NCBI GenBank assembly: GCA_001661515.1
Contig: LUVW01000008.1
Coordinates: 315,232 to 379,231 of the forward strand
Reading direction: 5' to 3'
DNA: 64,000 nt
From: Capniomyces stellatus
Taxonomy: Eukaryota > Kickxellomycota > Harpellomycetes > Harpellales > Legeriomycetaceae
The notes under the pieces are model-generated. The model did no database searches. It saw only the letters and a program-made list of their open reading frames with translations, and was not told where the DNA came from. Both the position numbers and the translations under genes were made by a program. Below, piece by piece: positions 24,658-36,479 of this stretch (positions are counted from its first letter, which is position 1; each line of letters begins with the position of its first letter).

Positions 24658-27600
24658 TTTTGATACTATTTCGGAGTCCTTGTGAACGCTATACTATTAA
24701 AGAAGTGGTTTTCTTGAACCGCTTTGGTGTTATGGTATTCGTATATAGACCAAATATTAGAGTTCGTAATATATTTTTTTTGTCCAACGCTTCCTCTTTT
24801 AGTCTCGTAAAGTCACTCTGGTTACTGATGTTCGTCCTTTTAGCTAGATACTTCTGTTGTTTTAGATCTTGCAACCTGGATTTTAAATTAAATTTCTCTT
24901 TGGCTTTCCTTACTTCTTTTTCATAGAAAGTTACGAGTGTTTTTAAATGCTGAAAATGTGCAACAGCCTAGTTTTCAGTGATTGCAAATAGCAGTTGGTG
25001 GCTTTGTATAACCCTTTTTTTCTTTTTCTTCTCTATTTCTATCTCTGGTACAATTTCTTTTTCTTTTCTCCTCTTCCTTTACTTTTCCTTTTTTTCAAAG
25101 AAAAAAAGGAGAAAAAAAAAAAAGTTTAATCATATTCTCAATTATCATTACTATCATTGTAATTTAAATTGACTGATTGGTGTTTTTTCTCCTTTACTTA
25201 ATGCGTCCCACTTCAAGGTACTTTTCCCTCGCCTTCAAGGATAATTGAATCTTTGCTTTGAGTCCTTTGTTGCAAAGACAAAGCTCAGACAAACGTCAAT
25301 AATAAAAAAGCTGGTTAAAAAAAATTAAAATCCTGAAAGTGCAGATACCAAATTTAATTGATTCGGCAAAGAATAAAACGTCTTTAATTTGCAATTTCGG
25401 GACCAACATTTAAACTAACCAATAAACAATATTTCTAAATCTATATTTTTACGTAAATCGTCTATTTTTTTTTACATTTCGGCTTTGTTTTATGAGTAAT
25501 ACTAAACATTGTTTTATATAAATTCAATTTCTATTTTTATCTCTGCACTTTGAATAAGATTTAAATCCCTCGATACTTTAAAAATATATGAACTCTCAAG
25601 CTCCATTTGCTCTTTTTACAGCAAAAGGAACACAAAATTTTAAATAATGCGAATAAAGAGTTTCTACTGAGTGATGGTTTTTGGGGACTTTCTCGCTTGA
25701 CCCTATAGGCAAAAAGAATAATTTCCTCGTCAAAAAAGAAAGAAGAAAATCCCGTTTCCACTTTAACCTACAACCATACATTTTAAATCATTCAAGACGG
25801 AATAGTGGAAAACTTTATGCCATTAACAACGCCTACTTGGTGTTTTTGTTTTGATTTATACGTAAACTACTGGTTTTTTTTTTTTTGAACATAATCTCTT
25901 GTGATTTATATTATTAAAAAAATAGGTAGCTTTATTAGGATAGCCACCCAATATAAGCCAAGAAAACGGCAGCAAAAAAAAAAGATTTACCTCGAAGCAA
26001 CCAATTAAGGAAAATCAACTAAAAAAAAATCCCGAAAGCATATAAAGCCACATTATATATCGAACAGCCATGAAATTGATATTGACATTGACACTGAAAT
26101 TGAATAGATGTATAGACATCGGCTTTAGCTAGATACAGCCTTTATGCCCAAGTCTTAATGATATATTGCCATTAGTACTAAAAAATATTTACGTTTCTTT
26201 GGCCGCTAATTCTTACAAAGGCAATTAACATTGTCCTATTCATACTTTTTTCCTTTCCTTAGTTGCACATATTTAATCTGGGGTTTACCACATCATAATA
26301 ATAGCTGATTCTGTTCTTACAAGTGCGGCAGTAAAGAAATAATTCTATTCGTTTACTCTGACCTCATCGCTGATTATGTGCAACTCATTGTCTTTTTATT
26401 ACTATTGCAATTATGTCACTGTCTTTTAAGGACATCACCGATTACTGGGAAAATGCTAGATTGCTCTTTGTTTAATAAGATCTTCAAAATTCTTTTTGTA
26501 GAGACAGTTTGTATGTTATATATATAGAGGTAGTGACAATGTTGATATATTTTGCTCCAATGCTATACAATGAAATAGACCAAGCCACCATACTTGCAGT
26601 AATCATGTCTAGTTCTCTGTATATTTGGCTAATTCCTTTCAGAATTTTCTGGGGAAAGTATCAAACAATCAAAGTGGTGTTGCTTGAGAAAAGTTAGCAC
26701 TGTTCTATTACTGCCACCATCAGTGTTGTCTTTTTGAACTCTCCTGCATTATGCTATAAACTAGCAAGCAAAACAATGCTTGTTTACTACCCCGCCTTAT
26801 AACCACATGAGCGTCGCTATATAGCATATTCATTGAGTTACAGTCAAGATTTCGTCAATATAATTACCAGTAGTAATTAAATTTTGAGAGTTGATTAGGA
26901 TGCAAAGTTTTGGTGTCCATATTAGTTTTTATTTTGCAAGACACACTTGGCACATGTTTGCAAGTGGTGTGTTTGGCTAAACAAAGCGTATACAGTGAGG
27001 CCGTCCCTTTTTGCAAAAAATAAAAATAATAATAAATATATATATAATATAATAAAAATGGCTTTCCAATTGACATTTTGTAATAATTGAGCGGCCTAAA
27101 TTGCTTTTTTTTTTTTTTTTGTTAGGGATGGTAAAGCAAGTCTTGTTGAATTTTAAACGTCTATATTACTAAACCAAATTTAGTCAAATTATACGTGTGT
27201 TACTAGTGCCGTTTTAAAAATAAAAAATAAAGCACCTTTGCAAATGTTACATGAAAAAAAAATCGTTACTATTTTTAGATGTTAATATATTTATACACTT
27301 AATAATGACCAATTCTGACCGATATAGCAGTTGAAAGACTTAGTAATGAACAGGCTTGAATTACCCAATCGTATATTATATAATGAGTGCCTGAACAAAG
27401 GATCTCTGCTTTTTTTTTTGTTCTTAAAAAAAATTTCTGTTCGAGCTGAACTGACTGTTTCCGTTTAAACCAACTCGGGATACACGCAATGTACTTACAA
27501 TAAAACACCATCTATTTTCGTAGTTGGTATTTCGTTTTGGCTATTAGCAAGGACTTTGTTGTTATTAATAATATTTTTAAATGCAAAAAAACAAATAAAT

Positions 27601-29073
27601 GCCATTTCAAGGAAATAAAAAAAGCCTATTAGCTGCTCACTAGAAGTTAATTACTACTAGTTTACAAATTTGTGGTGGTTCCTATAAACTGAACTGACAC
27701 TGGCTTAAACCGTTTGAACCGCTGGATTTATCAAGCTGTCAATGTACTATCGTTAATAGTGTTTTTTTATATATGTGGGCCTCATTGTTAGCGATACTAC
27801 ACGGTCTAATGCCCTTTGTAGAGCAATGTCACCCGTCGTCAATATGTCATTTTTGGTCCATAAGAGTGGGGTTAACGGCGAGATTATTTCATAAAATGCG
27901 CATCTCTCAGCTTACATCTGCACTAATGTTAATAAAGTCAATATATCAATATAAGCATGGAATTCGAATAATCACGCAATCTATATAAATGCTTTGGAAT
28001 TGGCAGTTTTTCTATAGACATCTAAGCGGCACTGGATATTTTATATTGTTAGAAAACCAAGTTCAGCCAAGTATTTTTTACATTCAGTTAGAACTAGTTT
28101 AGTTTTTTTTTCCAAAGCAAGAATCAAGTCTAGTTTTTGTTTGCCCTTTTAGGCTTAGTTCTATTTGCAAACTCTAAACTTAATCGATAAAAATATCTTG
28201 TGTTCACAAAGTTATGAAATAAAAGGATAATTTGCATGCGAGTCTGTCGCTTGTAAAGTTCATAAAACCCACCACAACGCTTCTTATGAAAATAACAACA
28301 GCCAATTTCAATGATAAAAATAATAATAACAGCCATTCTGGGTTTTGGAGGCTCCAAGCTGCTAAAAAGAAGCCAAAACTTCTGAAACATCCAGCTTTCC
28401 CCCAATAAGTTCTTCCAATATATAATGTAAGAGCAGATGTATGTACCAATAGTGTATCGCTAATGAGTTAGGAGACGAGTTTGTTCGTTGACAAGAGAAG
28501 AGCTTCGAAATTAAAAAGTAAAAGCATTCTGTTTTGAAATTGTTTCAAAGTTTATATAAGTCGTTTAAAATCGACTAAATCGTGTTACATAACGGAATAC
28601 AACTCGAGGGCTAATTAGCAAATGATAAATAAAATATTAGCAATACAAAATGTTAAATGGTGCGGAAAAAACAGAAGTGGGAATCAAATAGAGTATAGGT
28701 CATAATATTTGGGAATGAATAGACTATACAATTTTAAAAATTAAAGCTTTGAAAATCAAAAAGTCAAAAAAAAAAAACTAAAAACCAGAATTAAAAACTA
28801 AAGCGAAATCAGTTCATTAGTCTGAACATATAAATATCTCTGATAGTAGGAACGAACATAAAGTAACTTTTCGCAAATCCAACACACTTCTTTAATCACA
28901 ACACCTCACATTCCCCCAATACACAAATTCCGCATCTAATCGTCGCCATTAGACATCAAGGCAATTAAATACTTGGATATAGATATTCATTTCATAGGCG
29001 GCGTCAATCAGATAGATAAATACATTATATTCATAAACGCACTAAAATTTCACTAGGCAGTAACTAGTTCAAA
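24658..29073. other. Long AT-rich intergenic region
   Basis: This is a 4.4-kb stretch between the PAK-like kinase start and the first CAP gene. Reading both strands, I found only short open frames without recognisable motifs and no chain of exons in phase. A GTAAGT donor-like site on the minus strand near 27490 follows an ATG by about 13 nt, but I found no continuation. Confidence 0.5.
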
Positions 29074-30060
29074 ATGAAGGCAGCATCTCTTTCAATAGTT
29101 TCAACCATATTGCTAGCAATAAGCGTTGGCGCAATTCCAAAGTTCGAGTTTGTCAAAGACACAGCCGTCACCGTAACATATTTTCCTACAACACACACAC
29201 CAGTTATTACAAGTGTACTGCAGCCCGGCGTTAATGATGGAAACGCACTATACGCCATTAATAGAACACGCGGTGTTGTATCTAGAAAAGGTACCCCTAG
29301 CATATATACAGTAACAGCAACAGCAACACCCAGATCATTGCCAACACTCAATCCTGCAGAGCTTAGAAGGATCAAAATGCAGGCTAATGAGGACTATAAA
29401 ATATCACAAGATAAAGTTCAGGCAGCCTTACACATCAAAACTCAACAAGAAGCACAAGAGAAAGCTCAACAAGAAGCTCAAGAAAAAGCTCAGGCAGAGT
29501 ATGATGAAGAGCAAAGACAAAAGGCCGAGGTCGAGGCTGAACAACAACAACAAGAGCAAGAGCAAGAGCAAATGCAAATGCAAATTCAACAACAGCAACA
29601 GCAAAATGAACAAATTAAAAGCAACACCAAACAAAACGTGGTGGTTCAAAAACAAAACAATGAGGATGAAGATAATTTGATTATTTCCAACACTGTTAAA
29701 AGTAACGACAAAATGTTGAATTTGGTTAACAACCTGAGAGCCAAGTACGAGAGACCGCCTTTAAAAATTGACAGCGGTTTGATGAGAGCAGCTGAAAACC
29801 AATCAAGATATATGCTTTCAATCAAAACCATGACCCACGATAACCATAACTTTTCGGGACTCATCGACAGATTTGCAGCAGCAGGTGTTAAATGTACAGG
29901 TTGCGGAGAGAATGTTGGAGTGGGTACCGAAGATATGGATCTCATCTTTAAGCTGTGGGTAGAGTCAAAGGGCCATTTTGAGAACCTTATTGATAAGGAC
30001 TATGCTTACTTTGGCTGGTCCAACGTCAATGGCTATTGGGCACAGGCATTTAACAGTTAG
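29074..30060 (+). CDS. Secreted CAP-superfamily (SCP/PR-1-like) protein
   Basis: This single-exon gene encodes 328 residues. The N-terminal ~20 residues (MKAASLSIVSTILLAISVGA) form a signal peptide. A Gln/Glu/Lys-rich, probably coiled-coil or disordered stretch spans about 110-205. The CAP domain occupies about 210-328: KMLNLVNNLRAKY at the start, GENVGVGTEDMDLIFKLWVE, the GHFENLI segment carrying a conserved His, and the terminal YWAQAFNS. Fungal CAP proteins such as yeast Pry1 are secreted and bind sterols or lipids; which ligand applies here cannot be told. A paralogue lies 1.7 kb downstream on the same strand, so the pair probably arose by tandem duplication with the spacer domains diverging. 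Confidence 0.92.
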   Translation: MKAASLSIVSTILLAISVGAIPKFEFVKDTAVTVTYFPTTHTPVITSVLQPGVNDGNALYAINRTRGVVSRKGTPSIYTVTATATPRSLPTLNPAELRRIKMQANEDYKISQDKVQAALHIKTQQEAQEKAQQEAQEKAQAEYDEEQRQKAEVEAEQQQQEQEQEQMQMQIQQQQQQNEQIKSNTKQNVVVQKQNNEDEDNLIISNTVKSNDKMLNLVNNLRAKYERPPLKIDSGLMRAAENQSRYMLSIKTMTHDNHNFSGLIDRFAAAGVKCTGCGENVGVGTEDMDLIFKLWVESKGHFENLIDKDYAYFGWSNVNGYWAQAFNS

Positions 30061-31735
30061 TCTTTCTGTTGTTGACGAGATTTACTATAGAATTCACTAA
30101 ACAGCGTGACTGAGACCTTGATGGCCAAATTCCCTGTTACCCATATTGGCTGGTTCAATCTTAAACCAAGTATTCATAACGTTCAAGCTAGAAGCTAATT
30201 TTATTTGTTAATTTTTATGCATATTTTTTTTTCTACTTTCTGTCTGGTTACTAGAAATAATAAAAAATTACATAATTACAGGGTTAAATTATTGATGATT
30301 GATGATTCAAAAACACAAGTCACAGAAGAACTTCATGACTCGTTTGATCGGTTTTATTCATTCCAGGAAAATATTACAGCTGGCTACTATACATTCATTA
30401 CACTTGTTCGTTTATAACGACGTCAAACTCAGAATTAGAAACTAAACGTGCTGTAGCTGTTGGAAAATATGATAAAATGGAGGCTACATCGTGTCGAAGC
30501 TATGGTTATGGTTATGGTTATGGTTATGGTTATGGTTATGGTTATGGTTATGGTTATGGTTATGGTTATGGTTATGGTTATGGTTATGGTTATGGTTATG
30601 GTTATGGTTATGGTTATGGTTATGGTTATGGTTATGGTTATGGTTATGGTTATGGTTATGGTTATGGTTATGGTTATGGTTATGGTTATGGTTATGGTTA
30701 TGGTTATGGTTATGGTTATGGTTATGGTTATGGTTATGGTTATGGTTATGGTTATGGTTATGGTTATGGTTATGGTTATGGTTATGGTTATGGTTATGGT
30801 TATGGTTATGGTTATGGTTATGGTTATGGTTATGGTTATGGTTATGGTTATGGTTATGGTTATGGTTATGGTTATGGTTATGGTTATGGTTATGGTTATG
30901 GTTATGGTTATGGTTATGGTTATGGTTATGGTTATGGTTATGGTTATGGTTATGGTTATGGTTATGGTTATGGTTATGGTTATGGTTATGGTTATGGTTA
31001 TGGTTATGGTTATGGTTATGGTTATGGTTATGGTTATGGTTATGGTTATGGTTATGGTTATGGTTATGGTTATAGCTAAATGGTTATTTTCGTTACTGTT
31101 TTTGTAGCCGATTGCATTAATCTGAAGAATATTTTGTAACCTTTTAATTGTTGCCCTTGTACCAACCAATGTATTTGAAAAAAAATACCTGCCTAATTAT
31201 TTTAGCCTTTTTGTCATAAAACAATTAGCAACAATCAGTGTTATAACAAATTTCAAATCAATTGTCTTGATATCTCCAATGTTCCTTTTTTTTCTTGAAA
31301 TGGTATTTTCAACATTCTGATTAAATTGTGTAAAACAAGTCCTGTGAAAAAAAGGGTACAAATATAGCGATTGTTCAAGAGATAAATTGTAAAGTATGCT
31401 AACAAGTTTTAAACTCAATTTCAACAAAATACAAACACAATCAGTTTATGGCTGAACAATTAGATTATAAACAGACAATAAGCATTCACAAACAACCAAC
31501 ACATAGTGAGCATTAGATGTTTAGGAGTTTGGTAAAGCCCAATTTATACTTTTAGCTCTGAGACTGAACTTGGAATAAAAAAAGTTGCAGTCAAATATAT
31601 AAAATCAAACTAGAGGCCTATCCATACTAGATGGAAAACAATATATATATCTTGCTTCCTTCCAGCTGGTTTATATACATTTGATAAATATTTGGTCTAT
31701 ATCTCCGTTCTAAAGACAGTCGTTGTCAAGGCAAT
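30061..31735. other. Spacer between the CAP paralogues
   Basis: This 1.7-kb stretch separates the two CAP genes and contains the TATGGT array. The remaining sequence is AT-rich with no supported gene. A run of TATATA near 31640-31680 could belong to the promoter of the downstream CAP gene. Confidence 0.6.
30501..31070. repeat. Perfect (TATGGT)95 hexamer array
   Basis: The hexamer TATGGT repeats 95 times over 570 bp without a visible interruption, flanked by GAAGC on the left and TATAGC on the right. All three plus-strand frames and one minus-strand frame stay open through it and give Tyr-Gly, Met-Val, Trp-Leu and Thr-Ile dipeptide repeats. These frames are a by-product of the unit length and not evidence of genes. 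The array lies about 440 bp past the first CAP gene and 665 bp before the second. Confidence 0.98.
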
Positions 31736-32968
31736 ATGAAATACACAAAGCTGATATACTTTTGCATAGCTTTATTTGAGACGTGTCAATCAGCACCAGA
31801 CTATGGCTATTTTAATGTACCAGAATATATTCCGGACAGGAAGCCTACAGTTGAAACTCGCTACGTGTATGTAACGGTAAATAACAATGACTACCCTAGC
31901 TATAATGCAGGCAATCAAGCTAGGCCGTACGCGATTCCAGTAAACCACCAAGAGGTTTACTACGGAAAGGAATCTAATCAAGCCGACAGCGTCAATCGAA
32001 ATCCAACACAAACATATAGGTTTAGTGATTTCTACGCTCAGCAAAGAGCAAGGTTTAACAATAACTTGGACCGTGTAAATAATAGAATAGCCAACGGTGG
32101 TGACTCGGGTTATGGGTACCCAAGAAATGATCAGGCTGACAATGACTACTTTGAAAACAAAAACAGAGCTCCTGGCGGCCACTACAACAACGACAACTTT
32201 CGTTTGCAGAACCAAAGGCAAAATGATGATGCAAAAGAAAACAGCGACTACTATAACGGCCACAGAAATAACGCTGACGACAAAAAATCAGAAACTGAGC
32301 AGAATCAAGACACCGAAAACAATGGTCCAAGGATCGTGTATATAGACGGAAATGGGAATAGGGTCAATAAAGGCAATGACAGATATGAATTTGACAAAAC
32401 TGATGAAAAACTTTCAAACGAAGCTGACGCCGACAACGGTGACAATGAGGATTCAAAAAAGCTGGATCAAAATAATGGGACAGATAATCCAGATGCCCAA
32501 GATCAAAATAATGGGACAGATAATTCAGATGCCCAAGATCAAAATAGTGGGACAGATAATACAGATACCCAAGATCAAAGTACTGAGCCAAAAAATATAT
32601 ACCAGAGTTCAGGAAATGACAAGATGCTAGAGTTGGTGAACAACAAAAGATCCGAGTCAGGTCTTAGTCCAATGGCGATTGATAAAAGCCTGATGGACGC
32701 GGCCTACCAGCAATCCCAATACCAAAGCTCAATAAACACAATGACCCACTCTAACCCAAACTACTCCGGGCTACTGTCGCGATACTCTGCTATGGGTGTC
32801 AAGTCTTCGTCTTGTGGGGAAAATGTGGGTGCGGGGACGAATGATTTGGACGAGATATTTAAAGCCTGGGTAAACTCACCGGGTCACCTGGGTAATATTT
32901 TGGGAAGCTACTCCAAGTTTGGCTGGGCAAACGTTAATGGCTACTGGACACAGGCGTTTGGATCATAG
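31736..32968 (+). CDS. Secreted CAP-superfamily protein, second paralogue
   Basis: This single-exon gene encodes 410 residues. The signal peptide is MKYTKLIYFCIALFETCQSA, with likely cleavage near 20. Residues 20-290 are Asn/Asp/Tyr-rich and probably disordered, with three tandem copies of a 12-residue unit (DQNNGTDNxDAQ; 36-nt repeat) around 32463-32577. The CAP domain lies at about 292-410: KMLELVNNKRSESG, MTHSNPNYSG, GENVGAGTNDLDEIFKAWVN, GHLGNILG and the terminal YWTQAFGS. It shares the domain layout and most CAP motifs with the upstream paralogue but has a different linker. Asn-Gly-Thr in the repeats gives potential N-glycosylation sites. An extracellular or wall-associated role is likely. 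Confidence 0.92.
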   Translation: MKYTKLIYFCIALFETCQSAPDYGYFNVPEYIPDRKPTVETRYVYVTVNNNDYPSYNAGNQARPYAIPVNHQEVYYGKESNQADSVNRNPTQTYRFSDFYAQQRARFNNNLDRVNNRIANGGDSGYGYPRNDQADNDYFENKNRAPGGHYNNDNFRLQNQRQNDDAKENSDYYNGHRNNADDKKSETEQNQDTENNGPRIVYIDGNGNRVNKGNDRYEFDKTDEKLSNEADADNGDNEDSKKLDQNNGTDNPDAQDQNNGTDNSDAQDQNSGTDNTDTQDQSTEPKNIYQSSGNDKMLELVNNKRSESGLSPMAIDKSLMDAAYQQSQYQSSINTMTHSNPNYSGLLSRYSAMGVKSSSCGENVGAGTNDLDEIFKAWVNSPGHLGNILGSYSKFGWANVNGYWTQAFGS

Positions 32969-33957
32969 TTTTTCTCTTGACCTTTGTTTTATTTGCGCTA
33001 GTATTTACATTCATTACTCGTTATTTTCTACTCAGTAGCTATAGATCTATTTGTATTATTATTATTATCATCATCATTTACCCACTTCAACGCAATTCTT
33101 CCAGTGAACACACGTTATGTCTACATTTTTAAGAATGCTTACACAATTATTAGGATACCTGGTCTGTATCTAAACCAAGTCAGACCAGGCTAAACCAAGC
33201 CAGACTAAACATAAAAAATAATAAAACCAAACCAAATAAAAGCAAAAACTAAATCAATCACGTCCTAATTAAATATACTGGTTATATCGCCTTTTGCTTT
33301 CCACCATAGCTTGGAATGTAGTGCTTGAAACTTGTAATTGGCTTTCTTTGGTTGACGACGTTTTCCAGTTATAAATACAACCGGGGTTGTGTTAATGAAG
33401 GCGGTATTATATGTACCGAGTTTTTTTTTTGAATGTCCGCTATCCGCACAGTTTGATTGGGTTTAAGCAATACATTAAACTTTTAGTTTCCACTTTTTTT
33501 GTTTCAAAAATCAATTATAGCTTCTAAACTGGCTCTTTTTTTTCCATTTGTAGAAAAAAACTGCGAATAAATGCACGAATAAGCTGTTTTGCAGGCTTTA
33601 CATAGAAATGAAATTAAAAAAAAAAAGATTGAGTTATGTTACTAACCAAGTTTTAAAAAAACAAAGTGCGTGAATGACTTCAAACTAACCGGCTCGATAT
33701 AATTTTAGCGTACGAGTTGGAAAAAGATATAAAACTTTTCAAAAGGCCAATCAGACGTTCAGTAAATTTGGACTATGTGTCTGGGCTAAATAGCCAAAAG
33801 TGAATAATAAATCCATTTTACTCTTTTGTTGGAATTGATAAATCCATTTTGGTTTTTAAATAAAACAAACTTTAAAAAGCCTGTTGGCAAATCAAGACTT
33901 TGTTGTATACTCCCACATTTATTCTTTAGACAAAGAAAAACCACAGCAGCAACCGAA
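32969..33957. other. Intergenic region upstream of RUB1
   Basis: This is an AT-rich region with several A- and T-homopolymer runs and a short ATT/ATC run near 33057-33078. I see no supported gene. It would contain the RUB1 promoter. Confidence 0.5.
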
Positions 33958-34839
33958 ATGTTAATCAAAGTCAAGGTTAGTACCAAAAAGTCGAGCAAAG
34001 AGTACTATTAACTGCAGCTGAATTAAGTAGGACGGAGTTAATTTATAAGAGACCTGTTGGATGGAAAATTAAACAATTAATTCAAAACTTTATATCTTTT
34101 ACAATCACATTAATTTAGACGCTCACAGGCAAAGAGGTAAATTGCAAATGTGCTTTCTTAATTTCTTTGTTTAATTGTTACTTTTGAATACAAGACAAGC
34201 GATAAAGCAGAGATCTAAACTTAAAGTATAACCGACTAACAGAAAAATAAAGGATATTGGACAGGGTTAACAATGTTTATGCTTGCTTTTGGGAAATAGA
34301 TCGAGATTGATATCGAGCCAGATGATAAGGTACTTTGCGAAATACAATCGCATAAGGTTGATTAACAAGCCACGCTACTCTTTTTGCAATAAAAAGATGT
34401 ACCATCTCCATAAACAGGATGAACCTCATATATGAACATATATTTACGCTTGAAAACGAAAACACAAAGGCAAATACACAAAAATGAAATAGCTGAAGCT
34501 GAAGCTAGGGTCAATATTTGAACTATTTTTCAATTTTTGTAGGTCTCAAGAATCAAAGAAAGGGTTGAAGAAAAGGACGGGATTCCACCTGCTCAACAGA
34601 GACTGATCTTCAGTGGAAAACAAATGTAAATATGGTATCAGTTGTATTTACTTGTTTTGATGTGCATTTACTTGAACAACAATGTTTTACTCAACCCAAT
34701 CTATATGCTCGTGTTTAGGGTTGACGATAAAAGAGCAACGGAGTATGGGATTAAGGGTGGATCTGTTCTTCATTTAGTTTTGGCTTTGAGAGGTGGGCTT
34801 ATCTCTGTCCACCAAAACACGCTCTCGTTTGGGCTTTAG
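33958..34839 (+). CDS. RUB1: NEDD8/Rub1 ubiquitin-like modifier, five exons
   Basis: Five exons, 33958-33975, 34119-34136, 34300-34329, 34543-34625 and 34719-34839, sum to 270 nt and encode 89 residues. Joined in phase they read MLIKVK, TLTGKE, IEIDIEPDDK, then VSRIKERVEEKDGIPPAQQR..., and end with GGSVLHLVLALRGG. This is the NEDD8 sequence pattern, with Ala72 (LALRGG) instead of ubiquitin's Arg72. Introns start GTTAGT, GTAAAT, GTACTT and GTAAAT and all end TAG. The modifier is conjugated to cullins through the APPBP1-UBA3 and Ubc12 cascade. Thirteen residues (LISVHQNTLSFGL) follow the diglycine and would have to be removed by a processing protease. The first three exons are only 18, 18 and 30 nt. 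Confidence 0.93.
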
Positions 34840-35073
34840 CTACATGTAGCTACACAAGATTTACTTTTAGAATTTAAAAACGAAGATGGTTTATAGTGAA
34901 ATTTAATATAAAGTCTGGATTTTGAGAACCAATATAAGGTACAGATTATAATAAAGTGTTAAAATACCACAACCCTTATACTCTGTATTTGGAATCAATT
35001 ACTCGGTTCTTGAGCTGGCAAAGTAAAATTGAGTTGGTTTTAATTAAAGTGACATTTTGGTTTAATGAAAACG

Positions 35074-35152
35074 ATTAGAAATTAGAAACTAGAGACTAAA
35101 TATTAGGAACTAAATACTAGATACTAAATACTAGAAATTAGAAATTAGAAAT
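35074..35152. repeat. Degenerate ACTAAATACTAG/AGAAATT repeat
   Basis: A run of closely related units such as AGAAATTAGAAACTAG and ACTAAATACTAG lies at the 3' end of the Coq11-like gene, overlapping its last codons at 35138-35152. A similar AAATACTAAATACTAG run occurs near 49895-49915. Confidence 0.7.
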
Positions 35153-36479
35153 ATACTCTGCGTCCAGTATACCACTTGCTCTGTCGTTTTCAATTGCACA
35201 TACCGCCGCCATGCCCACCTGTGATACAGATACGGGGGGTACTTTGTAATCTTTTAAAAATGTGTTGTTTGTTAGATACCCAAGCGGTGTGAAGCGTGAC
35301 ATTTTGTTAAACAAGTACTGTCCAGTTGCCAAAGGGATCGAAATGGGTCTGGAGGAAGAGTATACCATTCCTATTCGAAACACAGAAAAACAGAATGTAA
35401 ATGCTTTAGTTTTGGATTTGATCTTGGGCTTGGCTTTGATTTAGAGCACCAATCAAACACAATAGACATACCTGGTCTTAGAAAAACTGAACGCAGTTTT
35501 CTAGCACTGATTGCCTCCTCAGCCTCTCGTTTTGTTGACAAATACCTCGAGTCTATAAACGGCGGGTTAAACGCTGCAGACACGTACACAAATGCTCCAA
35601 CGCCAGCAGATTCAGCCGCGCTAGCAGCACATATTGCTATTCACGTTGAGTGTATAAGTCAATAATTAGTAAGTAGGCAATGTATTTGCTGCTGATATAG
35701 TAGGCCATCAATAGTCATTACCAGTATCCCTGTTTGCAGTTTCGTAGGACTGTGGAGTCCTCGGATCATTCTTGTTGTTTGCAACACCACCAACACCACC
35801 ACCTGTGTTCAGGTTCTTGTTCAGGCATTTTTTGTAGTCATTTTCCATCAAAATTCCGATTGAATGGACTACTGCATCACAACCCTTTAATTCGTTAATG
35901 TAACTCTCTTTGTCCATAGCATCGCCTTTAATGAATTTGATCTAGTTTAAAAAAGATTGAGCAAAGCAGTGTAAGATTTATATGGTCTTTTTTTCAAGCT
36001 TTAATTAACCGACGCTTATTTTTTACATTCGTGAATTGTGCTTAATATTTTTACAGTGGTCTTTTGTAAATGGGAGCAGTAATCCCTACTGCATATACCT
36101 TTTTATACCCTTCAAATCCACCGGCTTTCCCTGTCCGACTATTTGGCAAAATCAATGTTAATTCTGCATCTCGTTACTTGAAACCTTTTTATCATTATTG
36201 TTATTATTGTTATTAGTCACCTCATACTGATAACCTCATGTCCTCGAGATAATGCGATTCGACATATTTCGCTTCCTGTGCTTTATGCGCCCAATGTATT
36301 TTTTAGTAAGGCGTGGCAAGATTTAGTCACTGTATTACAATAGAACGCCCAAACAGTAGAAGGTAAAAATAAAGTAAAAAAGGGAACATTTATTCTCAAC
36401 AGATAAGTAAATGAATGAACATCGAACCTATAAACCCAGCACCACCGACAACAAATATTTTTTTACTGATTTTGTTCAT
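35138..36479 (-). CDS. COQ11: Coq11/NDUFA9-like NAD(P)-binding mitochondrial protein
   Basis: Six exons join in frame to 254 residues: 36479-36428, 36275-36221, 36138-36099, 35941-35722, 35636-35472 and 35370-35138. The N-terminus has the Rossmann dinucleotide motif VVGGAGFIGS, followed by ICRIALSRGHEVISMSRTGK. The middle has DAVVHSIGILMEN, matching the yeast Coq11 segment VVHSLGILLEN, then YVSAA, SRYLSTKREAEEA and FLRPG. These are atypical short-chain dehydrogenase features of the Coq11/NDUFA9 group. Yeast Coq11 associates with the coenzyme Q synthome in mitochondria. The length is close to the 277 residues of yeast Coq11 and shorter than NDUFA9, which favours Coq11. The first intron uses an unusual GTTCGA donor; the exon phases and protein match support it. 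A complex I NDUFA9-type assembly role cannot be ruled out. Confidence 0.85.

Noticed and set aside
30435..31169. Long open frames of Tyr-Gly, Met-Val, Trp-Leu and Thr-Ile repeats on both strands
   Set aside because: They are produced by the TATGGT hexamer being a multiple of three with no stop in several frames; no other coding signal or domain is present.
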